A DNA stretch of 36,589 bases, from assembly GCA_035495855.1 (NCBI GenBank), contig DATJFD010000020.1, forward strand, positions 1-36,589, in the 5' to 3' direction. Positions 22,662 through 30,350 of the stretch are shown piece by piece. The notes below the pieces were generated by a model. It searched no databases and was not told the DNA's origin. It worked only from the letters and a program-made list of their open reading frames with translations. A program made the translations under genes and the position numbers. This DNA is from JAHFIW01 sp035495855. GTDB lineage: Bacteria; Patescibacteriota; Patescibacteriia; SG8-24. Each line of letters opens with the position of its first letter. Position 1 is the stretch's first letter.

Positions 22662-24233
22662 TCAGCGTTCGTAAAGGAGGAGCAGCATCCGCTGCGCGCC
22701 GTCCGGAGCCTCCGGCGGGAACTCCCGCTCCTCCGCGAGCCGGAAATGCGCGTCGAACCAGCGCCGCTTGAGCCCCGCGGGATCCTGCAGCGACGTGCGC
22801 TGCGGAAAATAGTCGATCGTCCAGACGCGCGCGCGGCCGGCCGTCAGCTTCTCGAGCGTGGCGTAGTCGCCCTCGTTCATGAGGTCGTAATCGAACCAGC
22901 GCAGGCGCTCGGCGGGGTCCGTGACGTTGGCGCCGTCCTTCGGGAAGAACATCGCGGTCTCGACGCCTGCCGGCGGATAGCGCCGGAACAGCATCTCGGT
23001 GTAATGGTCGACGAGCGCGAGATCGCCGGGCTTCGCCTCGGCGGAGAGGGTCGCGGCGAAGTCCGGCGCGTAGTACTTGTAAGCCTCGGCGGCGGGCACC
23101 TCGTTCGACGCGAGCGAGGCGACGCCGAGCGCGACGATGAGCGGCACCGCGGCGGCCCAGGGACGCCGCAGCGACGCGAGCGCGCAGGCCGCGAGCGCGG
23201 CGGCCGGGGCGACGAACGCGAGGTAATACCGCGGGGCGAAGATGAACCGTCCGGCCATGGCGAGAGCGATGCCGCCGAAGACGCAGGCGGCCATGAGGCG
23301 GAGGCGCGGCTCTTTCCATGTCGCGCGCGCGGCGAAGGCGAGCGCCGCGGCGATCGCGGCCCCCGCGGCGAGGGTCGCGAACAGGGCTCTGGCCGTGAGC
23401 GGATAGAACGCCGCCGGCCCGAGGCCCATCGAGGAGAAGTACGTGAAGAACGTCACGAGGCCGCCGTGCCCGAAGCCGCGGCTGAAGAACGACGCCGGCG
23501 CGCCCGGGACCGGGAAGAGGTCCGACCAGCGGCGGTACAGGAGCACCTGAGGGAGGTAGCCCGCGGCGAGGATCAGCGCGCGGCCGGCGAGCGCGAGACG
23601 CTCCGCGCGCGAACGCCGCGCGCCCCAGGCGGCGAAGGCGGCCTGGGGAATGAAGAGCAGGAGGAAGGTATAGCTGGCGTAGAAACCGGCAAGGCACGCG
23701 AGCGTCCAGGCCAGCCCGTCGCGGCGGTCGCGCGTGCGTTCGTGCCGCGAGAGGAACAGCAGGGAAAGCGCGGCGAAGAAGAACAGCAGGCTGTAGGTGC
23801 GCACTTCGGTCGCGTACGAGACGTGCAGCGCGTCGGCCGCGACGATGAGCGCGGCGAGGAGCCCCGCCGTCCTCCCCTTCGCGCCTCGCCCGCCGAGCTC
23901 GTGGCCGAGCAGGTACATCACGGGAACGGCGGCGACGCTCCAGAGGTACGGGAAGGACGCGAGCGCCGCGGTCGCGGTCCCCGCGGCCTTCATCCAGAGC
24001 GACAGCAGCGCGACGAAGAGCGCGGGGGTGGTGTCGGCGCCGGACAGGCGGACCGCTTCGAAGAACCCGCGCCCGGCCATGAAGATCGCGTACGATTCGT
24101 CGTACCACAAGAGCTTCGGCGACGGGACGCCGAGGACGACGGTGACGAACATGGGCAGACGCAGCAGGGCCGCGGCCGCGGCGACGCACGCGACCGCGAG
24201 GACGGTCACGCGTCGGGAAGGAAGGGCGGTCAT
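22662..24233 (-). CDS. ArnT/PMT-like membrane glycosyltransferase (GT-C)
   Basis: 523 residues with about ten to twelve membrane helices and a soluble C-terminal domain of about 130 residues. The first extracytoplasmic loop holds the catalytic-type acidic pair in WYDESYAIFMAG (about 42-53), the hallmark of GT-C enzymes of the PMT/ArnT group that use polyprenyl-phosphate sugars. The motif EVRTYSLLFFFAALSLLFL is another family block. It likely transfers sugar to an envelope lipid, glycan or protein. The donor could be made by the GT2 enzyme at 20003-20719. Overlaps of 4 nt with the ABC permease and a 1-nt gap to the methyltransferase place it in the middle of the operon. Confidence 0.88.
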   Translation of the reverse strand: MTALPSRRVTVLAVACVAAAAALLRLPMFVTVVLGVPSPKLLWYDESYAIFMAGRGFFEAVRLSGADTTPALFVALLSLWMKAAGTATAALASFPYLWSVAAVPVMYLLGHELGGRGAKGRTAGLLAALIVAADALHVSYATEVRTYSLLFFFAALSLLFLSRHERTRDRRDGLAWTLACLAGFYASYTFLLLFIPQAAFAAWGARRSRAERLALAGRALILAAGYLPQVLLYRRWSDLFPVPGAPASFFSRGFGHGGLVTFFTYFSSMGLGPAAFYPLTARALFATLAAGAAIAAALAFAARATWKEPRLRLMAACVFGGIALAMAGRFIFAPRYYLAFVAPAAALAACALASLRRPWAAAVPLIVALGVASLASNEVPAAEAYKYYAPDFAATLSAEAKPGDLALVDHYTEMLFRRYPPAGVETAMFFPKDGANVTDPAERLRWFDYDLMNEGDYATLEKLTAGRARVWTIDYFPQRTSLQDPAGLKRRWFDAHFRLAEEREFPPEAPDGAQRMLLLLYER

Positions 24234-25903
24234 GCGATCTCCATCTTGTCCATGGACCGCATCGCCATGCCCCAGGAGGCGGCGATGGCCGAAAGGGAGA
24301 CCACCGACATGCCTATGAGCACGAGCGGCTCGATCGTCCCCGCGGAGAGGTACGTGAGCGCTGCCCTATGGACGTACCTTGCCATGATGAAGATGTAGGC
24401 GGCGCCGACGGCGGTGGCGGCGAGGCCGGCGGGAGAGGTCGCGATCATGTCCGGGTCCTTGGCGCGGAAGTCGGGCGCGAACGCGCCGATGCCGAGCGCG
24501 AGCATCGAAAGCGTCACGGCCGAGGCCACGCATGCGGCCGCGAAGAGCGCGGCGAGCGGCAGCGGGAACGCGAACAGCGCGATGACGAGCGCCGCGGCGG
24601 CGCCCATGGCGGCGGAGAGCGAAGCCGCCCAGAAGAAGAACTTCCAGGAGAAGATCTCGTGCGCGTGGATGGGGCTCGACCAGACGAGCCACGCTCCCCT
24701 GCCTTCGAGCGAGATCGACGGGAAGACGTAGCGCAGCGCGAGCGTCAGCGTGAAGTAGCCGATGGCGGCGAACGCGAAGGCGACGGGCAGCGCCGCGAGG
24801 TCGGACTTCTGGAAGGCCTGCGCGAGCGAGATGGCGCGGATGAGCAGGAGATACATGCCCAGGAGCAGCAGCATGAACCCCGCGCGCGATACCGCTTCGC
24901 CGTCGCGCGCGAAGGTCAGCAGGTCCTTCTCGAACAGGAAGGAATGGCCGGCGCGGAACAGGCGCGGGAAGGGCGGCAGCGGCGCGCGGGAAGGACGGTC
25001 GGCTGGGCCGGCGATGAAGCCCGTCTCACCGTACCGCTGCCACAGGCGCAGATAGCCCGTTTCGGCCGCGGCGACGAGCAGGACCAGACCGGCGGCGACG
25101 ACCGCGGCCGCGAAGCCGAGCATCGACGCCACCGAGGCGTCGCCGCCGTACGGCAGGGACGGCGCGGCGGCCGCGGCGAAAGGATGGCTCGGCAGCCACA
25201 GGAACATCCGGCGAAGCTCCGCTCCGGTCTCCGCAGCCTTCGCGGCGCTGGCCACGTCGAACATGCCGAAGACGGCGCGGGGCACGATCATGCGGACGAG
25301 CGCGGCGCCGAGGCCGAAGAACGCGACGGCCTCAAGCGTCTTGCGCACGCCGACGGGCACCGGCTTGAGCAGCGACGCCAGGAGGAAGGAGAGCAGGCCG
25401 CCCGTCACCGCGATGGCGAGCGCGAACAGCGCCGCAAGCGCGACGCCGAAGACGGCGAAATCCCACGACGCGTCGAGCGCCGCGCCCAGGGCCGCGAGCG
25501 CAGGGGCGGCGATGACGATGACGGGCCACGACGAGAGGGCAGTCGCCGCGGCGAAACGGTGGAGGAAGAGCGCGCCCTGCCCGATAGGCATCGGGACCAG
25601 CAGCCGGAGGTCCTCGGCCTTGTAGATGAGGGAGTACGACGACACCACGAAGCTCGAGACGCCGAGGAAGTAGACCAGCGCGAAGGCCACCTCGAGGATG
25701 TAGCGCAGGATGAGCGGGCCGGCGAGCTCGTCGGCGAGCACGAAGCGGAAGGCGCGGAGGAAGAAGGCGTAGGCGCCGGCGATGAGCAGCGCGCCGATGG
25801 CGAAGAAGCAGGCCGCGACCGCTCGCTGCGCCCATCCGGAACGCCGCAGCGCGGTCCGCGCCACCTGGAGCCGCATCGAGAACAGCGCGGCGACGGGGCT
25901 CAT
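24230..25903 (-). CDS. ABC exporter membrane subunit (ABC-2-like)
   Basis: 557 residues and about fourteen membrane helices in Ala/Phe/Leu-rich segments, with no ATPase motifs. This size and helix number match the large ABC-2-type exporter permeases that pair with a CcmA-like ATPase. The partner ATPase gene lies immediately upstream with a 4-nt ATGA overlap (25900-25903), so the two form one transporter. The substrate is unknown; the glycosyltransferases downstream suggest a lipid-linked glycan, but antibiotic or peptide export is equally possible. Sequence identity to named subfamilies is not obvious by eye. Confidence 0.85.
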   Translation of the reverse strand: MSPVAALFSMRLQVARTALRRSGWAQRAVAACFFAIGALLIAGAYAFFLRAFRFVLADELAGPLILRYILEVAFALVYFLGVSSFVVSSYSLIYKAEDLRLLVPMPIGQGALFLHRFAAATALSSWPVIVIAAPALAALGAALDASWDFAVFGVALAALFALAIAVTGGLLSFLLASLLKPVPVGVRKTLEAVAFFGLGAALVRMIVPRAVFGMFDVASAAKAAETGAELRRMFLWLPSHPFAAAAAPSLPYGGDASVASMLGFAAAVVAAGLVLLVAAAETGYLRLWQRYGETGFIAGPADRPSRAPLPPFPRLFRAGHSFLFEKDLLTFARDGEAVSRAGFMLLLLGMYLLLIRAISLAQAFQKSDLAALPVAFAFAAIGYFTLTLALRYVFPSISLEGRGAWLVWSSPIHAHEIFSWKFFFWAASLSAAMGAAAALVIALFAFPLPLAALFAAACVASAVTLSMLALGIGAFAPDFRAKDPDMIATSPAGLAATAVGAAYIFIMARYVHRAALTYLSAGTIEPLVLIGMSVVSLSAIAASWGMAMRSMDKMEIA

Positions 25904-26631
25904 ACGGAGGTCAGCGCGAGATAGACCTCTTCCAGCGAACCGAGACGGCCGGACTTCGCCGACAGCTCCGCGTGCGTGCCTTCCGCGATCAGCCGGCCGT
26001 CCTTGATGACGCCGAAGCGGTCGCAGATCTCGTCCGCGGTCGAGAGCGTGTGCGTGCAGAGCAGCACCGTGCCGCCGGCGCGAACAAAATCGGTGAGCAG
26101 CACCTTGGTGACCTTGGCGGACTCGGGATCGAGCCCGACCATCGGTTCGTCGATGAGCAGGAGCGACGGGCGATGCAGGAGCGCGGCGGCGATCGAGAAC
26201 TTCTGCTTCGTCCCTCGCGAGTAGTGCATGAACAATCCGTCGGCGATCGGACCGAGCTTGTAGCTCGCGAGCAGTTCCTTGACGCGCGCGTCGCGCACGG
26301 CCCTGTCCATGCCGTACAGTTCGCCGACGAACTCCAGGAACTCGCGGCCGGAAAGGAGGTCGTACGCCGAGGGATCGTCAGGGACGTAGCCGAGCTCGCG
26401 CTTCGCCTTCGTCGGAGCGGCCTGCACGTCGATGCCGCGGACCTTGATGGAGCCGGAGGTCGGCCGGTAGATGCCGGCGATCATCTTCATCGTCGTGGTC
26501 TTGCCCGACCCGTTCGGCCCGATGAGCCCGTACATCTCGCCCGCGCGCAACGACAGCGACAACTGCGCGACCGCCGCGGTCTTGCCGAAGGTCTTCGTCA
26601 CGTCGCGGAGCTCGAGGGCGTCATTTTTCAT
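25900..26631 (-). CDS. ABC transporter ATPase (CcmA/ABC-2 type)
   Basis: 243 residues. Motifs: Walker A GPNGSGKTT (about 39-47), Q-loop region YVPDDPSAYDLLSGREFLEF, signature-like MHYSRGTKQKFSIAAAL, Walker B LLLIDEPMVGLDPE and H-loop LLCTHTLS. The signature SRGTKQK is the relaxed variant common in ABC-2 ATPases. The frame continues upstream to 27093, but that part overlaps an opposite-strand gene and is not protein-like; the ATG at 26631 begins MKNDALELRDVTKTFG. TATACT lies 11 nt and TATAAT 3 nt before it, so the transcript is almost leaderless. It heads the six-gene operon. Confidence 0.93.
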   Translation of the reverse strand: MKNDALELRDVTKTFGKTAAVAQLSLSLRAGEMYGLIGPNGSGKTTTMKMIAGIYRPTSGSIKVRGIDVQAAPTKAKRELGYVPDDPSAYDLLSGREFLEFVGELYGMDRAVRDARVKELLASYKLGPIADGLFMHYSRGTKQKFSIAAALLHRPSLLLIDEPMVGLDPESAKVTKVLLTDFVRAGGTVLLCTHTLSTADEICDRFGVIKDGRLIAEGTHAELSAKSGRLGSLEEVYLALTSV

Positions 26632-26634
26632 ACG

Positions 26635-26648
26635 ATTATATAAGTATA
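26635..26648 (-). promoter_or_regulatory. -10 boxes of the ABC/glycan operon
   Basis: On the minus strand, TATACT (26648-26643) is followed after 2 nt by TATAAT (26640-26635). The ATG is at 26631. The first box, giving a start about 4 nt before the ATG, is more likely. No good -35 is visible. Confidence 0.55.
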
Positions 26649-26754
26649 CCACAGGGGCGCCCGGAGGTGCCGGAAGAGGGTCCAAAAAGCACCCTTGACA
26701 AGCCGTTGCGGACGGTATCTCGGGGGTATACGTTGGGAATAGGAGGACCCGGTT

Positions 26755-27225
26755 ATGGGAAAATACACGAAAATGGCGTTGGTGCTCCTGTACCTGCTCC
26801 AGCTCGTGATAGTGTTCCGGGAACAGCTGGTGCACCTGTACAGGACCGCGGTCGATTCCGTCCATCATCAGACGGAAAGGGCCGCGAACCCGCATCCGGG
26901 ATTGCGGGCCGTGTTGGAGCGGGTCGTGAAGATCGGCCGTCCGGCGCCCGGACGCGAGGCGATACTCGCGACCGCCGCGCCCGTGGTCGCCATGCTCAGC
27001 TCCCCCCGGGACGAGGACGGGCCCGAGCATCCGCACGACGATGACGACAAGAAGGACCGCGCCAAGCGGCAGAAGCGGACCTTCCTCCGCCAATTCATCA
27101 TCATGAACCTGTGGCCGTCCGTGCGCAGCATCGCCGCTCCGCCCTCCTCGACGGGAGCGCGCGCCGGAGCGATCGCCCGCGCCCTCGCGTCGGCGCTCAT
27201 CCCCGCGCCGGCCCCGAAAGCCTGA
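26755..27225 (+). CDS. Membrane-anchored basic protein, unknown function
   Basis: 156 residues, not recognised. One N-terminal helix (about 7-22, MALVLLYLLQLVIVF) anchors a hydrophilic body. A run of acidic residues (PHDDDDKKD, about 93-101) lies next to a basic stretch (RAKRQKR). A second hydrophobic patch (FIIMNLWPSV) and an Ala/Pro-rich tail follow. A strong ribosome site AGGAGG (26741-26746) sits 8 nt before the ATG, which is unusual here because many neighbours are leaderless. TTGACA occurs at 26695-26700 but no well-spaced -10 is clear. It is transcribed away from the ABC operon and ends at a terminator shared with the next gene. Confidence 0.7.
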   Translation: MGKYTKMALVLLYLLQLVIVFREQLVHLYRTAVDSVHHQTERAANPHPGLRAVLERVVKIGRPAPGREAILATAAPVVAMLSSPRDEDGPEHPHDDDDKKDRAKRQKRTFLRQFIIMNLWPSVRSIAAPPSSTGARAGAIARALASALIPAPAPKA

Positions 27226-27230
27226 ACATC

Positions 27231-27256
27231 AAAAACCCCGCCGCAAGGCGGGGTTT
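27231..27256. terminator. Bidirectional terminator
   Basis: CCCCGCC (27236-27242), loop GCAA and GGCGGGG (27247-27253), flanked by an A-run on the left and TTT on the right. It separates the convergent genes at 26755-27225 and 27268-27969. Confidence 0.85.
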
Positions 27257-27267
27257 CGATCTTCGCG

Positions 27268-27969
27268 CTATTGCTTGACGGCCAGGCCCAGCAGGAGCGT
27301 GACCACGGTCTTCCCGTCCTGGGTCGCGATCGTCGCGTAGCCCGTGTCCTTCACCTGCGCGTCGGCCGCGCCGCGTTCGAAGACGATGGTGACGCTGCCT
27401 TCGACCTCGGAGGTCGCGGTGATGCGCCAATCCTTCGCGGCGAGTTCCTTCTCGAAGAAGGCCCTCGTGTCCGACACCGACGCGGTCGTCGTCCAGCTCA
27501 GCGTGAACGTGTGCTGGCCGTCCGCGGTCACGGAGCTGCTGGAGGTCAGCGTCGCGCCGGGAGGCGTCGGGAAGTCGCCGGGGAAGTCCTTCGGCAAGGT
27601 GGCCGTGCCGCCGGCATCGCCCGAGCCGGAATATTCGTACTGCGAGGTCTTGCCGTCCTTGTCGGTGAACGTGACCTTGCCCGACCCTTCCGTGCCGCCC
27701 TTCACTTCCACGGTCCCGTCCTTGGTCGTGATCTTCGAGACGTCGCCCTTGTCATCGACCTTCACGCCGGTGCCTGCCTCGATGGCGCCGCGCACGGCGA
27801 CGTTCGCCGCCTTATTGACGATCATCTTTCCGACGAGGCCGACCGCGCCGAGGCCGACCACGGCCGCGATGCCGATGATCGCTCCCTTGGGGAGCTTCAC
27901 CGGCAGCTTGGGCATGCCTGCCGGCATCTGCGGCATGCCGCTTGGGGCGCCGCTCTGCATGGGATCCAT
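27268..27969 (-). CDS. Membrane-anchored protein with acidic Gly/Thr repeats, unknown function
   Basis: 233 residues, not recognised. The N-terminus is a Pro/Met/Gly-rich cytoplasmic tail (MPQMPAGMPKLPVKLPKG), then one membrane helix (about 29-50) and an extracytoplasmic part. The latter has a Lys/Asp/Gly-rich beta-type stretch (about 70-115, with DGTVEVKGGTEGSGKVTF) and a C-terminal domain of about 100 residues that begins PKDFPGDFPTPPGATL. A similar lead-in (DFPGDFPVPPGA type) recurs in small secreted proteins of other bacteria, as far as I recall. No Shine-Dalgarno is seen; a TATAAT box lies 31 nt upstream, fused to the terminator of the preceding gene. Confidence 0.7.
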   Translation of the reverse strand: MDPMQSGAPSGMPQMPAGMPKLPVKLPKGAIIGIAAVVGLGAVGLVGKMIVNKAANVAVRGAIEAGTGVKVDDKGDVSKITTKDGTVEVKGGTEGSGKVTFTDKDGKTSQYEYSGSGDAGGTATLPKDFPGDFPTPPGATLTSSSSVTADGQHTFTLSWTTTASVSDTRAFFEKELAAKDWRITATSEVEGSVTIVFERGAADAQVKDTGYATIATQDGKTVVTLLLGLAVKQ

Positions 27970-28000
27970 ACGTTGGGACGTTACGTTGGTTTACCCTTTC

Positions 28001-28032
28001 ATTATAGCAAAAAAGCCGCCCATCGGGGCGGC
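28001..28032 (-). promoter_or_regulatory. Terminator fused to consensus extended -10
   Basis: On the minus strand, the stem GCCGCC/GGCGGC (28032-28015) and six T residues end the upstream gene (stop at 28034). They are followed at once by TGCTATAAT (TATAAT at 28006-28001). The terminator therefore sits in the spacer of the next gene's promoter. Confidence 0.75.
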
Positions 28033-28033
28033 T

Positions 28034-29098
28034 TCAGTTCGATCGGGGTCCCGAGCCGCCGGCGTCGAAGGCGGTGACGGCGACCAGCAGGTCCTCCTCC
28101 AGCATGATGAGCGAGGCGAGCGCGCGCTCGCCGATGAGCAGCGCCTCGGTCAGTCGCTTGGCGGACTCGCCCTTGATGCCGAGGTCGGTCCCCTCCTCGG
28201 CGGCGATGACCTTGGCGGCGGCGAGCCTGTTCTCGGCGCTCTCGATGACCGAGCCGGCGGAAGCGACCGCCGCGAGCCTGCCGCCGGGGCGCGCGAGGCG
28301 CGGGTCGGCGCGGAGCATGGCCAGGAAAGGACGGGCCTGGAAGAACAGCCGCTTGGCGTGCGCGGCGCGGATCGGCATCTCCTCGGCGATGTCGGCGAGG
28401 CGCTTGGCCACGACCGCGCGGAGTTCCGCCGACTCGGCGATCTCGCGGATGCGCACCAGCCAGCCGGAGAAGCGGGAGAACACCGCGTCGGGGTCGTCCT
28501 CGGCCGCCGCGCCGTAGGCGGCGAAGGCGTTGGCGAGCAGCGCGATGCAGCGCCGCTCGTAGGCCAGCGGAACGCCGGCGCCCGCGTGTTCCTCGACGCG
28601 TTCGGCGATGCCGGCCCGCAGCTTCGACAGGTCCGCGAGCATCTCGCGGGCGAGGTCCGCGCGTTCGCGCGCGATCCTCGGCAGTTCCTCGTCGCGGAGC
28701 CGGAGCATCTTTTCGATGCAATCGACGGTGGCGGTGACGTTCCGTTCGATGGTCGCCGCGTCGCGCGGACGGGAGCCCAGGTGGCGGGCGACGGCGTCGA
28801 TGGACGCGGACGACAGCGCCAGCAGCCTGCCGGCGTCGACGGTCATGGCGTCGCCGAGCTCGCGTGCCCAGCGGGCGCGGCAGCGGCGGGCCGGATGGCG
28901 CGTCGCGGCCGCGAGCCTGCGCACGCGCTCCCGCAGGGCGGGCACGCGCTCGCGCAGCGCGCGGCGCAGCGCGCGGTCGGCGCGGATCTCGTCCCACGGC
29001 ACGCAGTGCCTCAGGACGAAATACGCGACGAACGTCCAGATCGCGACCTCCGCCGCGACCGCGAGCCACAGCACGAACGAACCGAAAGCATCGTGCAT
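28034..29098 (-). CDS. Membrane-anchored helical protein, unknown function
   Basis: 354 residues, not recognised. One N-terminal membrane helix (about 8-28) is followed by an almost entirely helical, Arg/Ala/Glu-rich body, in keeping with a long coiled-coil or helical-bundle protein on one side of the membrane. Several heptad-like stretches (for example LRRALRERVPALRERVRRL, about 43-61) support coiled coil. The ribosome site AAGGGGGA lies before the ATG. The gene is followed by a terminator whose T-run runs into the promoter of the next gene. LemA-like or toxic-anion-resistance-like folds were considered but no diagnostic motif is visible. Confidence 0.7.
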   Translation of the reverse strand: MHDAFGSFVLWLAVAAEVAIWTFVAYFVLRHCVPWDEIRADRALRRALRERVPALRERVRRLAAATRHPARRCRARWARELGDAMTVDAGRLLALSSASIDAVARHLGSRPRDAATIERNVTATVDCIEKMLRLRDEELPRIARERADLAREMLADLSKLRAGIAERVEEHAGAGVPLAYERRCIALLANAFAAYGAAAEDDPDAVFSRFSGWLVRIREIAESAELRAVVAKRLADIAEEMPIRAAHAKRLFFQARPFLAMLRADPRLARPGGRLAAVASAGSVIESAENRLAAAKVIAAEEGTDLGIKGESAKRLTEALLIGERALASLIMLEEDLLVAVTAFDAGGSGPRSN

Positions 29099-29203
29099 GG
29101 CGTCCCCCTTGGCGCTTTGAAGCGCGATACGAGGTCAAAAAGAACGGCCCGCACCTTGCAGGCTCGGGCATGATAGGCCCGTGAAAGTGAAAAGGCCAGG
29201 GCC

Positions 29204-29270
29204 GAGAGTCGAAAGTCGAGAGCGTGCCGAGCTTCTTTCGACTTTGGACTTTCGACTCTCGACTCAATTG
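29204..29270. repeat. Heptad inverted repeat H8 (TTTCGAC type)
   Basis: Three 7-nt words (GAGAGTC, GAAAGTC, GAGAGCG) at 29204-29224 face four to five complementary words (TTTCGAC, TTTGGAC, TCTCGAC) at 29236-29270. It abuts the stop of the CvpA-CAP gene at 29264. The word family equals that of H9 at the other end of the same gene and of H1. Confidence 0.85.
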
Positions 29271-30235
29271 GAGAAGTTCTGCGTCACCATGATCCCGTAC
29301 ACCCCCGCGTCCTGGATGCCGATGCCTATGCGGCCGTAGTCCGCGGCAAGGATGTTCGCGCGGTGGCCGGGGCTGTCCATCAGGCCCTGATGCGCGGTCG
29401 GGACGTCCGGCGCGAGCGCCAAATTCTCGCCGAACACGATGTAGCGGATGCCGGCCGCGTCCGCGCGGTCCGAGGGCGAAAGCCCCTCGGGTGTCACGTG
29501 CGAGAAGTACCCGCGCTCGAGCATGTCCGCGCTGTGGGCGCGCGCGAGCCTGGTGAGGGCGGCGTCGTACTTGAGCGGACGCAGGCCCCGCTTCGTGCGT
29601 TCCTCGTTCACGAGGGCGATCATCGCGCTCTCGGCCTCGGCGTCAGGGGCGAAGCGCTTGGTCCGGAAGCCCAGATCGACCGTGTCGTGCGAACCGGGAT
29701 GGACGGTCACGAAGCCGATCGTCTCCTTGATGGCGCCGCCGAAGACGTTGGCGAACGCGGCGTCGAACGCGCCGGCGAAGCGGACGCCGGCCGCGCCGGT
29801 CGGCGAGGCCTGGATCGCCTTCTTGAGCCCCTGCGGCATCGGCAGCGCGATGACGAGCGCCAGCATGACGGAAGCGGTGAAGGCGGCGTCGACGAAACCG
29901 GGAATGATGCCGAGCACCCGGTTCGTCCTGGCGCGCCGCACGCGCTCGGGGATGCGGTGATACGCGTAGATCGACGCCAGGTTCATGACGTACTCCATCG
30001 CGATGAGCAGGAAGAAGAACGCCAGCGGTTTCGAGAACGGCCTGGCCACGCCCATCGTCGAGGTCGTGAAGTTGGCCAGCGGCGAGTACAGCAGCAGGGA
30101 CGCGACGAGGCCGACGACGAAGCTCGCGGCCGAGAGCGTCGCCAGGATGAGGCCCCGCCGGTAGCCCTGGTACATGTACCAGGCGGCGAACAAGGCGAAG
30201 CCGATGTCGATCCACGGGACGTTGGACCAGTCCAT
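29264..30235 (-). CDS. CvpA-family membrane protein fused to CAP domain
   Basis: 323 residues. The N-terminal half (about 1-165) has four hydrophobic helices in the CvpA pattern (WIDIGFALFAAWYMYQGYRRG near the start). The C-terminal half (about 200-323) is a CAP/SCP domain with ARAHSADMLERGYFSHVTP, FGENLA and the catalytic-type SPGHRANIL, ending at YGIMVTQNFSN. CAP domains act outside the cell in binding or as hydrolases; CvpA proteins are linked to colicin V secretion and envelope function. This fusion is known in Gram-positive and candidate-phylum genomes. The frame opens at 30253, but those codons cover the -10 TATACT, so the ATG at 30235 is the start; only 8 nt separate it from the box. 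Heptad hairpins of one word type flank the gene. Confidence 0.9.
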   Translation of the reverse strand: MDWSNVPWIDIGFALFAAWYMYQGYRRGLILATLSAASFVVGLVASLLLYSPLANFTTSTMGVARPFSKPLAFFFLLIAMEYVMNLASIYAYHRIPERVRRARTNRVLGIIPGFVDAAFTASVMLALVIALPMPQGLKKAIQASPTGAAGVRFAGAFDAAFANVFGGAIKETIGFVTVHPGSHDTVDLGFRTKRFAPDAEAESAMIALVNEERTKRGLRPLKYDAALTRLARAHSADMLERGYFSHVTPEGLSPSDRADAAGIRYIVFGENLALAPDVPTAHQGLMDSPGHRANILAADYGRIGIGIQDAGVYGIMVTQNFSN

Positions 30236-30243
30236 ACCTGCGA

Positions 30244-30272
30244 AGTATAGCAAAAACGGCCCTCGGGGGCCG
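30244..30272 (-). promoter_or_regulatory. Terminator fused to -10 box (CvpA-CAP gene)
   Basis: On the minus strand, the CGGCCC/GGGCCG stem (30272-30257) and a T-run end metK transcription. TGCTATACT (TATACT at 30249-30244) follows immediately, 8 nt before the ATG. Confidence 0.75.
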
Positions 30273-30276
30273 TTTT

Positions 30277-30350
30277 AGTCGAGAGTCGAAAGTCCAAAGT
30301 CGAAAGTGACGCGGCACGCTCTCGACCCTCGACTTTCGACTCTCGACTTA
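30277..30350. repeat. Heptad inverted repeat H9 (AGTCGAA type)
   Basis: Five 7-nt words (AGTCGAG, AGTCGAA, AGTCCAA, AGTGACG) at 30277-30311 face four complementary words (CTCTCGA, CCCTCGA, CTTTCGA) at 30319-30346. The loop contains CGGCACGC. The right arm runs into the metK stop codon (30348-30350). Confidence 0.9.

Noticed and set aside
26632..27093. N-terminal extension of the ABC ATPase frame
   Set aside because: It overlaps an opposite-strand gene with a strong ribosome site, is not protein-like, and the conserved start is at 26631.
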